Shown: positions 47,826-60,059 of the stretch, one piece after another
How positions within the stretch are numbered: position 1 is the first letter of the stretch
How the letters are laid out: every line of letters begins with the position of its first letter
Origin: Prochilodus magdalenae
Taxonomy: Eukaryota > Chordata > Actinopteri > Characiformes > Prochilodontidae
Assembly (NCBI GenBank): GCA_024036415.1
Contig: JAMWET010006806.1
Coordinates: forward strand, 30,001-94,000
Direction of reading: 5' to 3'
DNA length: 64,000 bases
Notes under the pieces: model-generated
What the model was told of the DNA's origin: nothing
Databases searched by the model: none
The model's input: the letters and a program-made list of their open reading frames with translations, nothing else
Made by a program: the position numbers and the translations under genes

Positions 47826-48639
47826 GTCATTATATCTAAGGCTGTAGGAACGAGTTTAGTTGTCCCTACGTTCCGTTAAGCTGTGTCATAACCCATCCGG
47901 CATGTACCCTGAGCAGCCGTATCCGCTGGGTGCCGTCATGCTTGCTTGGCGATGGCTTCGAGCTTCTTGTAGCGTGGGTTCCCCCGGGCCAGTGCGTGAC
48001 GGCGATCTAATTTTGATGTTGTGAAATGTAATGGATTGTTATCTTTGAGTACGTTGCCCCCCGCTGGCGTTCACGCCGTCCAAGAACCAAACAGCTTTAC
48101 CGTCCAGTGCGATGACTCAAGTGGTTATTTGGACGGCGTCCCGATTTCCATTACAATGGCTCAGTGAAAACACAAACCAAATGCCCCCCCCCCCCCTCCC
48201 CCCCAAGTGTGGTGATTACAGCGAGTGTCATGTCAGCAGCAGCTCTGGTGGGAACGAGAACGTTTCATGCAAGCTGCAGCCAAACAATAATCACCAGGAG
48301 GCTTGAGGTTTCACGGAGCGCGGACACGGGGCAGCTGGAGGCCTCTCCGCTTTAGTGTGGTTCCGTTGGGCTGGAAGCGGATGTGTTTGAACCCACAGAG
48401 CACATGCTGTAGATGTTAACCTCTTAAACTTCAGATTTACCGTTGCCTTATTAATCAGGCTCACTGGGAAACTAATACGCAGGGCTATTGATTCAGTGAG
48501 GCCGGTAAACAGCGTAAACGCCTGTGATGGAAGCCCCCGGTGGTCCCAATAGCCGACAATGGAATGGAAGTCAATGGAACCAGACGTCCTTCCAAGACAC
48601 TTGGTCCTTTTTATTGGTTCCCTTGTTCTGAAGCTGGCC
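47826..48639. other. Intron 3 sequence with a C-run and a dispersed fragment
   Basis: It contains a C-rich run at about 48184-48205. At 48551-48600 AAGTCAATGGAACCAGACGT is shared with the dispersed repeat at 3585. No gene is seen. Confidence 0.4.
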
Positions 48640-48920
48640 TTCTGGGCATGTGACGACAAACCGTCCATCTTGGTGCCGACCACGGACTCGTTGGGCGTCT
48701 CCACCAAGACTAAAGCGGGACTCGTCACTGAAGATGACCCGCTGCCGTTCTGAGTCACTCCATGACAGTCTGGTACGACACCACTGCAGTCTTTGGTGAC
48801 GGTGACGTGGTGTTAAGGACAGTCGTGGTAACGGTCTGTGTGCATGTAGTCCTGCGTGGTGCAGCCGTCTGTTGGGTCAGTAAATCCTGACCGTCCGGTA
48901 GAATAAGCTGGTAGATGCAT
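48640..48920 (-). pseudogene. Tc1/mariner (IS630-type) transposase fragment, middle part
   Basis: On the minus strand one frame reads SERQRVIFSDESRFSLGG, then RVRGRHQDGRFVVTCPEG. VIFSDES carries the second catalytic Asp of the DDE triad, and HQDGR follows as usual in Tc1-like transposases. Upstream, in shifted frames, LTPRHRHQRLQWCRTRLSW and HAGLHAHRP resemble the RHR..RLQWC region that precedes it. The third acidic residue and C-terminus are absent and frameshifts are present, so it is a relic. Confidence 0.8.
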
Positions 48921-49102
48921 TTTCCTGAACTTGACCGAGCGGACTGGTTTCCGAGCGGTCAGTACTGGTTTAGCTCCCTGTGTGTTGAGTAAAGGGGCGT
49001 GGCGTGTTTGCTGGTAGGAGGTCTGAAAGGGCTGCGTTACGAGATGATGTCACCTCGGAACAGAAAAGGTCTGGAAATTCCAACTAGGCGACTCGGGCAG
49101 CT

Positions 49103-50480
49103 GGGATGTCGGAGAGGGTGTCTCGGAGAGGGTGTCTCTCGGAGAGGGTGTCTCTCGGAGAGGGTGTCTCTCAGGGAGGGTGTCTCTCGGGGAGGGTGTC
49201 TCTCGGGGAGGGTGTCTCTCGTAGAGGGTGTCTCTCGGAGAGGGCGTCTCTCGGAGAGGGTGTCTCTCAGGGAGGGTGTCTCTCGGGGAGGGTGTCTCTC
49301 GGGGAGGGTGTCTCTCGTAGAGGGTGTCTCTCGGAGAGGGTGTCTCTCGGAGAGGGTGTCTCTCGGGGAGGGTGTCTCTCGGAGAGGGCGTCTCTCGGAG
49401 AGGGCGTCTCTCGGGGAGGGCGTCTCTCGGAGAGGGCGTCTCTCGGAGAGGGCGTCTCTCGGAGAGGGCGTCTCTCGGAGAGGGCGTCTCTCGGAGAGGG
49501 TGTCTCTCGGAGAGGGTGTCTCTCGGAGAGGGTGTCTCTCGGAGAGGGTGTCTCTCGGAGAGGGTGTCTCTCGGAGAGGGTGTCTCTCGGAGAGGGTGTC
49601 TCTCGGGGAGAGGGTGTCTCTCGGGGAGAGGGTGTCTCTCGGAGAGGGTGTCTCTCGGAGAGGGTGTCTCTCGGAGAGGGTGTCTCTCGGAGAGGGTGTC
49701 TCTCGGGGAGAGGGTGTCTCTCGGGGAGAGGGTGTCTCTCGGAGAGGGTGTCTCTTGGAGAGTGTCTCTCGGAGAGGGTGTCTCTCGGAGAGGGCGTCTA
49801 TCGGAGAGGGTGTCTCTCGGGGAGAGGGTGTCTCTCGGAGAGGGTGTCTCTCGGGGAGAGGGTGTCTGTCGGAGAGGGTGTCTCTCGGGGAGAGGGTGTC
49901 TCTCGGAGAGGGTGTCTCTTGGAGAGGGTGTCTCTTGGAGAGGGTGTCTCTCGGAGAGGGTGTCTCTTGGAGAGGGTGTCTCTCGGAGAGGGTGTCTCTC
50001 GGGGAGAGGGTGTCTCTTGGAGAGGGTGTCTCTCGGGGAGAGGGTGTCTCTCGGGGAGAGGGTGTCTCTCGGGGAGAGGGTGTCTCTTGAAGAGGGTGTC
50101 TCTCGGGGAGAGGGTGTCTCTTGAAGAGGGTGTCTCTCGGGGAGAGGGTGTCTCTTGGAGAGGGTGTCTTTTGGAGAGGGTGTCTCTCGGGGAGGGTGTC
50201 TCTCGGGGAGGGTGTCTCTCGGAGAGGGTGTCTATCGGAGAGTGTCTCGGGGAGTGTCTCTCGGAAAGGGCATCTCTCGGAAAGGGTGTCTCTCGGAAAG
50301 GGCGTCTCCCAGAGAGGGTGTCTCTCGGAGAAGGTGTCTCGGAGAGGGTGTCTCGGAGAGGGTGTCTCGGAGAGGGTGTCTTTTGGAGAAGGTGTCTCGG
50401 AGAAGGTGTCTCGGAGAGGGTGTCTCGGAGAGGGTGTTTTGGAGGGAGTGTTTCTCGGAGAGGGTGTCTCTCGGAGAATC
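49103..50480. repeat. Minisatellite, 16-bp unit
   Basis: About 85 copies of GAGGGTGTCTCTCGGA occur, with an 18-base variant (extra GG from CGGGGAGAG). Because 16 is not a multiple of 3 and the unit has no stop in any + frame, all three + frames stay open and give RRGCLSERVSLGEGVS repeats. Strong purine/pyrimidine asymmetry (GGAGAGGG with CTCTC) and a CTCTCGGAGAG mini-hairpin are present in each unit. Confidence 0.96.
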
Positions 50481-51149
50481 CCATTCCCAGTGCTAAGTTC
50501 CAGTGCTGCAGCCGTGCAGATGTTTAGGGGGATGTTGGGGTCCTTTCACCTTTATATGCGTTATTCATATCTGCCCTCACGCTGCTGCCCCTGCGGGTTA
50601 GCGGGGAACACGGAGAGTGCGGTATTTCCGAGATTTATCTGCTCAGCAAAGCTGTACCGGTTAAATGAGACCGTTTGGCGTATACGGGCTGTGAATTGCA
50701 CGGTCACACATGTTTCCAGTTTGGAACGCCTGGGTGTGGCCGGCTCCTCTGTGAAGTCTGACAGATGGTAATTAGGTCCCACCACAGTAGACGGATCACT
50801 CGGAGCTGAGAACAAACAGGCCTTCGAACTGCGCTCTGCAGGACTTGACAGGAGCTGAATGTCTGAGGTACTGAATGTACCGATGGGCTCATCAGCTTTG
50901 GCATCGGTTTGTGAAGCTAGCTGTTTTGAAACTCCGCTAAGTACATGCCCTCCTCCCAAGTCCTTGTCCCGAAGCACCAGGGATGCAGGTTTTGGCGGAG
51001 CCTGATGACTAATAACGTCATTAGTCGGTGATTAATTGGTAACCGGTAGCCCAGGGCCGGCTTAACACAGTGCAGCGTACACGGCGAAGCCTACAAAGAA
51101 GCTAGAAGCCAGTTGAGTTGCAGCAGGCATTGCATCGCAACTCACACGC
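50481..51149. other. Intron 3 sequence between two minisatellites
   Basis: Mixed sequence with no recognised feature; ORFs on both strands at 50561-50977 have no family signature. Confidence 0.4.
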
Positions 51150-52522
51150 AACAGTTGCACTAACACTGTTCCTTCATCCCTTCATCCGTACACCAACACT
51201 GTTCCTTCATCCCTTCATCCGTACACCAACACTGTTCCTTCATCCCTTCATCCGTACACTAACACTGTTCCTTCATCCCTTCATTCCTTTATCTGTACAC
51301 CAACACTGTTCCTTCATCCCTTCATCCGTACACTAACACTGTTCCTTCATCCCTTCATCCGTACACCAACACTGTTCCTTCATCCCTTCATCCGTACACC
51401 AACACTGTTCCTTCATCCCTTCATTCCTTTATCTGTACACCAACACTGTTCCTTCATCCCTTCATCCGTACACCAACACTGTTCCTTCATTCCTTCGTTC
51501 TTTTATTCATCACCAACACTGTTCCTTCATCCCTTCATTCCATTATCCATCATCAGCACTGTTCCTTCATCCCTTCTTTCCTTTATCCATCACCAACACT
51601 GTTCCTTCATCCCTTCATTCCATTATCCATCATCAGCACTGTTCCTTCATCCCTTCTTTCCTTCATCCATCATCAACACTGTTCCTTCATCCCTTCATTC
51701 CATTATCCATCACAAACACTGTTCCTTCATCCCTTCTTTCCTTCATCCATCACTAACACTGTTCCTTCATCCCTTCATCCCTTTATCTGTAAACCAACAC
51801 TGTTCCTTCATCCCTTCATTCCTTTATCCTTCACCAACACTGTTCCTTCATCCTTTCATCCATCACCAGCACTGTTCCTTCATCCCTTCATTCCTTTATC
51901 CATCACCAACATTGTTCTTTCATCCCTTCATCCATACACCAACACTGTTCCTTCATCCCTTCATCCCTTTATCCGTACACCAACACTGTTCCTTCATCCC
52001 TTAATTCCTTATCCCTTCATTCCTTTATCCATCATTAACACTGTTCCTTCATTCCTTTATCCATACACCAACACTGTTCCTTCATCCCTTCATCCCTTTA
52101 TCCGTACACCAACACTGTTCCTTCATCCCTTCATTCCTTTATCCATCACCAACACTGTTCCTTTAACCCTTCATCTGTACACCAACACTGTTCCTTCATC
52201 CCTTCATTCGTTTATCCATCACCAACACTGTTCCTTCATCCCTTCATCCATCACCAACACTGTTCCTTCATCCCTTCATTCCTTTATCCATACACCAACA
52301 CTGTTCCTTCATCCATCACCAACACTGTTCCTTCATTCCTTTATCCATCACCAACACTGTTCCTTCATCCCTTCATTCCTTTATCCATCACCAACACTGT
52401 TCCTTCATCCCTTCATTCCTTTATCTGTACACCAACACTGTTCCTTCATCCCTTCATTCCTTTATCCATCACCAACACTGTTCCTTCATCCCTTCATTCC
52501 GTTATCCGTCACTAACACTGTC
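51150..52522. repeat. Second block of the TTCCTTCATCCC minisatellite
   Basis: Same family as 43915-47825: CACCAACACTGTTCCTTCAT with CCCTTCATCC or CCCTTCATTCCTTTATCC. Here GTACACCAACACTG units, which are rare or absent in the first block, are common. The two blocks are separated by 3.3 kb that includes the 16-bp array and a Tc1 relic. Confidence 0.95.
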
Positions 52523-53814
52523 AATCACTGAATTTAATTGTTCCATTGAGCCCCATTGCCACAGGTGAATACAATCGCTTCTCGTGCAGGTGAAGGACTG
52601 GGTCGCTCTAAAGAGCTCACTTCTAGGATGTTGCTGTAATAGAAGGCCACGGAAGTCAGTCCAGTCCCTGAAATGTCCTCCCTCTTAGATATTCCGTAAA
52701 CAGCTGTGAGTGGCAGCACTGAACAGTGGGAATGTTTAGGAACGCAGAGCAGCTCAGACCACGAAGTGGGCTCTCCGAGTGCTGGGGAGGATGGTTCTTG
52801 AAAACTGCAGTCGATCACCACTGCTTTACCTGTGAGCTTCGTTTTCCTCAGCTTGAATGACCACCCCAGCGATTTAAAGAGAAGCTGCATGTTTGTTGGC
52901 TAGTGGCTAATCAGATAAGCAAGCACGCTACGTAAGAGGCTACGATGCCTAAGCACTGAGGAAAACGTGATGCTGTGAATAGACGTGGTCAGTATCATAG
53001 CTTAGCATCATAGCTAATTAGCTAGCTAGCTTCTCAGTGTTAACCCAAAACTGTTGTGAGCTTTAAATACGCTGTGCCACAAGCGGTCCCTCACTTAGCT
53101 ATTTAGCTAGCTAACATTAGCTTACACAAAAGCCAGCTGGCTAGTGTTACCATTGCCTTGAAGCTCAAACCTAAGCCATAAGATGTTGTTGTGTTGTTGA
53201 TTTAGCAACTTAGCTAGCTAACGCAAGAGCTAGCTAGCCAACATTACCGTTGCCAGACTTAAAAGCCCTTGAAGCACAAACCTATGCCATGAGTGGTCAA
53301 TGATTAGCTAATTAGCTAGCTAGCCAACATTACCCTCACTGGCCTTAGCTAGTTACCGGTAGCTAGTTACCCAACTTGTGCTCTTTAGCTTCGAATAGGC
53401 CTGAGCTGTGCCGCGACTGACGCCATGGGCTCGCTCGATAACCTGAGCTCACACTGGAGCAGATGGTAGAAGATGGTGACGCCGGTGTTGAATATGGTTC
53501 CATAGCTACACACATGAATGACATTTCTCCGGACCGTCTGAATGTTGATGGTCCACTTCATTTGTACTCTCCATCGTTTACAGAGCGGGGGGCCGCCACA
53601 TAGACCCCTTTTTGTGTATAACACATAGGCGCATGCCAGAATATGAGCTGCAGCCTGCAGTACGAAGTAAACAATGATCTGGTGGACGACAACGAGACCA
53701 GTGTAGCCGTGTAGGTCAGATCCTGGCCGGCTCTGCTCTTGCTCAGGGATGCTTCTTCTGTAGTCCAGGCGCTGTCAGGCAGTCCAGCGAAGGGAACGTC
53801 CCGGTGTGTTTCAC
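52523..53814. other. Intron 3 sequence with AGCTAGCT-rich stretch
   Basis: The part from 52990 to 53390 is dense in TTAGCTAGCTAGC/GCTAGCTAAC strings, which are locally self-complementary. No gene is seen. Confidence 0.45.
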
Positions 53815-53896
53815 AGAGAGAGAGAGAGAGAGGGGGAGAGAGAGAGAAGGAGAGAGGGAGAGAGAGAAGGAGAGAGAGAGAGAGAGGGAGAGAAGA
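53815..53896. repeat. (GA)n microsatellite
   Basis: A purine-only run of GAGAGAGA with GGGG and AAGG interruptions. The mirror-symmetric purine tract could form triplex DNA. Confidence 0.95.
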
Positions 53897-54139
53897 CGTT
53901 TCACTTTTTCCACAAACACTGGCGGCGCTTGCTCACGCTAGCTCTTGTGGTGGCCGAGCAGGAGGTCAGCCCGAGTTTGGGAGGTTTTGGGGAGGTGGGA
54001 GCGGAACGGGGACCAAGTGGGGCTCCGAAATTTTGTTTACTCAGACTTAAGGCTCCAGGTGGGGCTGGTGGCCAGAATGACTTCACCCTCGCTGTGTTTG
54101 TGCGTGTGAGTGTTCCTGTCCTGCTGTGTTTGTGAGGAC

Positions 54140-56178
54140 CACAAATACAGGGCACCGGATACTGAGGTCAGGGTAGGTTTAGGTTTGGATACTGAGGTGA
54201 GGGTTAGGTTTAGGTTTGGATACTGAGGTGAGGGTTAGGTTTAGGTTTGGATACTGAGGTGAGGGTTAGGTTTAGGTTTGGATACTGAGGTGAGGGTCAG
54301 GTTTAGGTTTGGATACTGAGGTGAGGGTCAGGGTTAGGTTTGGATACTGAGGTGAGGGTTAGGTTTAGGTTTGGATACTGAGGTGAGGGTTGGGTTTAGG
54401 TTTGGATACTGAGGTGAGGGTTAGGTTTAGGTTTGGATACTGAGGTCAGGGTTAGGGTTAGGTTTGGATACTGAGGTCAGGGTAGGTTTAGGTTTGGATA
54501 CTGAGGTGAGGGTCAGGTTTAGGTTTGGATACTGAGGTTAGGGTTAGGTTTGGATACTGAGGTGAGGGGTAGGTTTAGGAGGTCAGGGTCAGGTTAGGGG
54601 TTTTGGATACTGAGGTTTAGGTTTAGGTTTGGATATGGAGTTGGGGTCAGGGTCAGGTTTAGGCTTGGATACCGAGGTTTAGGTTAGAGTTAGGTTTGGA
54701 TACTGAGGTTAGGGTTAGGTTTAGGTTTGGATACTGAGGTGAGGGTCAAGGTTAGGCTTAGGTTTGGATACTGAGGTGAGGGTTAGGTTTAGGTTTTGAT
54801 ACTGAGGTTAGGGTCAGGTTTAGGTTTGGATACTGAGGTGAGGGTTTGGTTTAGGTTTGGATACTGAGGGGGGTTAGGTTTGGATTAGGTTAGGTTTGGA
54901 TACTGAGGTCAGGGGTCAGGTTTAGGTTTGGATACCTGAGGTCAAGGGTCAGGTTTAGGTCAGGGTCAGGTTTAGGTTTGGATACTGAGGTTAGGGTCAG
55001 GTTTAGGTTTGGATACCGAGGTCAGGGTTAGGTTTAGGTTTGGATACCGAGGTCAGGGTCAGGTTTAGGTTTGGATACCGAGGTCAGGGTCAGGTTTAGG
55101 TTTGGATACCGAGGTCAGGGTTAGGTTTAGGTTTGGATACTGAGGTCAGGGTTAGGTTTAGGTTTGGATACTGAGGTCAGGGTTAGGTTTAGGTTTGGAT
55201 ACTGAGGTCAGGGTTAGGTTTAGGTTTGGATACTGAGGTCAGGGTTTGGTTTAGGTTTGGATACTGAGGTCAGGGTCAGGTTTAGGTTTGGATACTGAGG
55301 TTAGGGCCAGGGTTAGGGTTAGGTTTGGATACCGAGGTTAGGGTCAGGTTTAGGTTTGGATACTGAGGTTAGGGTCAGGTTTAGGTTTGGATACTGAGGT
55401 CAGGGTTAGGTTTAGGTTTGGATACTGAGGTCAGGGTCAGGTTTAGGTTTGGATACCGAGGTCAGGGTTAGGTTTAGGTTTGGATACCGAGGTCAGGGTT
55501 AGGTTTAGGTTTGGATACCGAGGTCAGGGTTAGGTTTAGGTTTGGATACCGAGGTCAGGGTCAGGTTTAGGTTTGGATACCGAGGTCAGGGTCAGGTTTT
55601 ATGTTTTGGATACTTGAGGTCAGGGCCAGGTTCAGGGTTAGGTTTGGATACCGAGGAGGGTAGGTTTAGGGATACTGAGGTCAGGGTAGGTTTTAGGTTT
55701 TGGATACTGAGGTCAGGGTTAGGTTTAGGTTTGGATACTGAGGTCAGGGTCAGGTTTAGGTTTTGGATACCGAGGTCATAGGTTTAGGTTTTGGTTTGGA
55801 TAGGCGAGTCAGGGTCAGGTTTAGGTTTGGATACCGAGGTCAGGGTTAGGTTTAGGTTTGGATACTGAGGTTAGGGTCAGGTTTAGGTTTGGATACTGAG
55901 GTTAGGGTCAGGTTTAGGTTTGGAAACTGAGGTGAGGGTCAGGGCTAGGTTTAGGTTTGGATACTGAGGTTAGGGTCAGGTTTAGGTTTGGATACTAAGG
56001 TGAGGGTTAGGGTTAGGTTTGGATACGGAGGTTAGCATCAGGTTTAGGTTTGGATATCGAGGTCAGGGTCAGGTTTAGGTTTGGATACCAAGGTCAAGGT
56101 TAGGTTTAGGTTTGGATACCGAGGTCAGGGTTAGGTTTAGGTTTGGATATCGAGGTCAGGGTTAGGTTTAGGTTGTTT
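54140..56178. repeat. 31-bp minisatellite with telomere-like GGTTAG motifs
   Basis: About 65 units of GATACTGAGGTCAGGGTTAG then GTTTAGGTTTG. The AGGGTTAGGTTTAGG stretch resembles degenerate vertebrate telomere repeat on the G strand. Copies around 54580-54680, 54880-54960 and 55590-55800 are disordered by small indels, unlike the regular flanks. Confidence 0.95.
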
Positions 56179-57329
56179 AAGGTCCAGCAACTGAACGTCC
56201 TCTGAAACCTCTTCAGCTGTTTCTCGGTTACACAGTCTTGTTTCAGTTGTACAGCTAATAGGCCCATTTGTTGTCTATTTGGTGTAGGGTGGGTAGCAGG
56301 GGGACCACCCACAGCTTCTCGAGCACGCCTGCTGAGGAGATCAATCATGTTTAGCACTGTGAAAGTCCCTCTGTGGGAGAGCCTTGTGCGGTTCAAAGCA
56401 GCCATCATCATAAAAGTCAGTCGGAGAGGCTCTATTAGGAGAGCACATGTTTGTTTAAGAACCTCGCTCCATCTTTCAGAGCACGCTTCGCCGCTAGCCT
56501 CCACCGCGGCTAGCGTTCGCCTGAATAACGTGAAGGCTGTGTTGGCATTCCCTCGACCTGCAGCCTGTATTTAAGGGTAATCCTAGAACGTGGCTGCCTA
56601 ATGCTTGTGTACAAGGGCTGCTCATCATGGGTAAATAGCTTCCCCACATATAACAGTGCGTCTGCGAATCATCCCGGGGGCATGTACAGGCATCAGAACC
56701 ACACGGGAAGAGGGTAGAGACCGGCAGGCCCCTATCCTCAGTGCTGCTGAACAGAACACCAGCCAGTTTGTACACGGTCGCTTGACAGATTCGAGTGATT
56801 AGCATTCTCCTCCAAGCGTGTTGAAGCTCTCAGCAATGTTTCATGGCTGGTAGTTGCAATGGAGCAGCGAAATGCTTCGTGTGCACTGGAGGATGCGCTT
56901 GACCTTCGTACTTCCAGCCCGGTGGTGTTGATGTAAACTAAGGGAGCAGCCGAAAAAACGAAGTGAGGGGACCCATTACTGGCCCCTGGATTGTAGGGCA
57001 GTTATAAAAGCGTCCTGTGGGTCCATGTTCAGTATATTCCTCTTGTAGTTCACTGACCAAGCTACGAGATTTTGTTGAAAGTGGGAGGTTATCAGGCTAG
57101 CAGCGGTCATGGATACTGTTGCCGTAGATTTACAGCTAGTTAGATGGCTAAGCGAGGCTAGACTAGCTAAAGATAGCGGCTGCAGAGCAAGCGTAAGCAG
57201 GATGTAAAAAAATAGACACAAGCTAATGCTAATGTTGGGACAAATGTCCATGATGGTTCTAATAGTAATGCAAAGGACAATGCTAATGCTAAAGCTAATG
57301 GCAGAAAAGACACCAAATTGAATAACGGC
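56179..57329. other. Intron 3 sequence, no gene recognised
   Basis: It holds a dispersed-repeat segment near 56795-56835 (TTCTCCTCCAAGCGTGTTGAAG, shared with about 31250), and GCTAATGCTAAAGCTAATG filler at 57280-57300. ORFs of about 100 codons at 56106-56805 show no family signature. Confidence 0.4.
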
Positions 57330-57523
57330 TTACACACACACACACGCACACACACTATACACTACACACACACACACACTATACACACACTATACACACA
57401 CACTATACACACACACTATACACACACACACACACACTATACACACACACTATACACACACACACAATACACACAGACACACACACACACACACTATACA
57501 CACACACACACTATACACATACA

Positions 57524-57559
<36 letters not shown>

Positions 57560-57600
57560 TACACACACACACACACATACAGTATACACATATACACACA

Positions 57601-57643
<43 letters not shown>

Positions 57644-57739
57644 TACACACACACACACACACACACACTATACACACACGCACACACACTCACACACACA
57701 CATGCACGCACAAACACACATAGACACACACAGCCACCT

Positions 57740-57773
<34 letters not shown>

Positions 57774-58480
57774 CCACCTCCACACACACACATTCACTCA
57801 CACACATACACACACAGTCACCTACACACACACATTCACTCAGACACACACACACACAGACACACACAGACACCTCCACACACACACACATATACAGCCA
57901 CTTCCACACAGCCACCTCCACACATTCACACTCATACACACACACAGACACACACAGCCACCTCCACACACACACATTCTCTTACACCCACACACACACA
58001 CATTCTCTCTCTCTCTCTCTCTCTCGCTCTCTTTTTCTCACACACAGACACACAGCCACCTCCACACACACACACACACAACCGCCTCTACCCATCCACA
58101 CACACACAGAGGCACACACACACACACATTCATACATACAAACACACACACACATACAGCCACTTCCACACACAGCCACCTCCACCCATTCTCACACAAA
58201 CACACACACACACACATAGACACACACAGCCACCTCCACACACACAAATTCACACACACTCACACCCGCACACAAACACACACACACACTTTCGCAACCT
58301 CCTCTACCCATCCACACACACACAGAGGCACACACACAAACACATTCATACATACATACAAACACACACACACACACACACACATAAAGCCACTTCCACA
58401 CACAGCCACCTCCACCCATTCTCACACAAACACTCACACCCGCACACAAACACACACACACACTTTCGCAACCTCCTCGG
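57330..58480. repeat. (CA)n-type compound microsatellite
   Basis: CA repeats are interrupted by CTATACAC early on and by CAGCCACCTCCACACA later. A (CT)n patch lies at about 58003-58036. Near 58270-58480 a block of about 170 bases repeats (CTTTCGCAACCTCCTC at its ends). The 417-codon ORF of HTHTHTH is an artefact. Confidence 0.97.
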
Positions 58481-59425
58481 TTATCACACACTCATGGCAT
58501 CACCAGGGAGAGATATGATCATACTTATCAAACCTAGTACCACACCCCTCTGGAGGCTGGAACACAGCTAGACTCTGATCTGCCACTTTCTCCTAGCACC
58601 CCTCATTACTGAAGGCTGCCCTGAGGGTGAGGCATGCACCAAGGTTCTGCTGAGCATGCTCACCTCATCCGTGCAGTGTAGTTCACTCGGTGTTTCAAGT
58701 TCATTCAGTTCGGGTCTGTGAACAAGTAGCTGCACTTCATTCTCCTCGGGTTAATCCCGGTAGTGCTTCTGATTTAACCTATTTAAATATCCTACCTGGA
58801 GTTTTATGGGCGGAGCTTCTGATAAATATGCGCTACAGTAGAAAGCTTCCTTTCTGCGTCCTCTAGTTGGTGCTATAGCGCCCCCTAATTCAAGCTGCTA
58901 CAGTGTGAGAGTCTCTCGCTACAGCCTGTGTGTGGTGTGTCTATGCTGGGCTACTGTAGAAGCATGGCGGTGGTAGTTTCTGCTGGGAGACGAGCCGCTC
59001 CTATGTCCTAATATCACATGACGTTTGGTACGGTGGTGTATATTCACATTTCATGGCATGTGTTTTAAGTTCTAGCCCAAACATGGAAGCTTGCAGTGCC
59101 TTGCCTTTCAGGTAGCATGATGGGAGGAGCCTGTTAACTCCTTGCACATTAACCCCTAGGAGTCTGTGCTACTACGCTGATGTAGTTGTTGATCCAGTGT
59201 TGGGTTTGCGTCCAATTCTGCACTGGAGTGACAACGCCACAGTGGCTAACAAGTAAGGGAAGCTAGTCGCTAGTTTGGATACACCGTTATCCCTGGAAAC
59301 GACGAAAGTGCAGGCGGAATTGAGACTGCTGGTACTGTGTGTTGTCTCTATGCTAATGGGAAAAGGCTTCATGGGTCGTATCCTGTTGCACCGCCCTTGA
59401 CCTCCCTGTTTCTGTGCGTTTGTAG
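58481..59425. other. 3' end of intron 3
   Basis: Mixed sequence leading to exon 4. GCTATAGCGCCCCCTAATTC at about 58871-58890 contains the AGGGGGCGC core typical of strong CTCF sites (minus strand) as an isolated match. A pyrimidine-rich tract before the exon 4 acceptor lies at 59398-59425. Confidence 0.45.
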
Positions 59426-59548
59426 ATATAGATGAGTGCACTACAGGAAGGCACACGTGCAGGGCGGATCAAATCTGCTATAACACCCGGGGCTCCTTTC
59501 TTTGCCAGTGTCAGCCGGGCTACCATTCGAACGGTGACCAGTGTGTAG
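59426..59548 (+). CDS. efemp1: efemp1 coding exon 4: cbEGF domain 2
   Basis: The exon is 123 bases, phase 1 to phase 1. The acceptor is TGTGCGTTTGTAG and the donor G|GTGAGT. It encodes one complete calcium-binding EGF domain starting [18 protein letters not shown] and ending GDQCV (residues 157-197). Six cysteines are present in EGF order. [12 protein letters not shown] matches the Asn/Asp hydroxylation consensus C-x-N-x4-F-x-C-x-C. The domain binds Ca2+ through D-I-D-E and the hydroxylatable Asn, which stiffens the tandem EGF rod. CRADQ-C is shared with fibulin-3. It lies 38.9 kb downstream of exon 3 but stays in frame, and no competing fibulin exon was found in between. Confidence 0.96.
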
Positions 59549-60059
59549 GTGAGTTACGTGCTAGCTCCGCTTAGCTTGTAGCCTAACAAACCAGAAACTC
59601 ATCACCAGAAAACCACATACTTTAACAGGAAGGGGCCAGCTGTTGTAGCCAGTTGTTGTGTGATTACTGCATAATGATTGTAAATTCCACAGAACATGCC
59701 CTGTCTAGGGATGCACCATGATACTGGAAGCAAAACGAATATTCCCAGGCAGGTGTTTTAGATCTGACTGATATTTCAAAATGGAATTTGCTAATGTAGG
59801 TATTGTAGCCGTTATGTTTTGGTAGCTACTGTGCTAAAGCATCTGGATCTTAGACATTGTCCTGCAGCTGTAACCCTGCAGACATAAGTGTTAGCTCTCT
59901 TCTGTAATACTGAGCCTCTCAGCTCGACAGTGTGATAGGACCTGGTCCTGGTACCGAAAAGAACAAATCCCAAGACTTCCTTTCATTTCGCCTGGAAGGG
60001 TAGCATGGTTCCACTTCAGTAAGGGTGCACAAACTTTGTTACGAAGCTTTGTAATCCAG
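59549..60059. other. 5' part of intron 4
   Basis: Mixed sequence with no recognised feature between exon 4 and the CCAAT array. Confidence 0.4.

Noticed and set aside
49106..50527. 473-codon ORF with RRGCLSERVSLGEGVS repeats
   Set aside because: All three forward frames give the same cycle, as expected of a stop-free 16-bp repeat.
54140..56178. True interstitial telomere tract
   Set aside because: The GGTTAG motifs are embedded in a longer 31-bp unit with GATACTGAGGTC; no pure TTAGGG run is present.
57318..58571. 417-codon His/Thr-rich ORF
   Set aside because: It is the translation of CA repeats.
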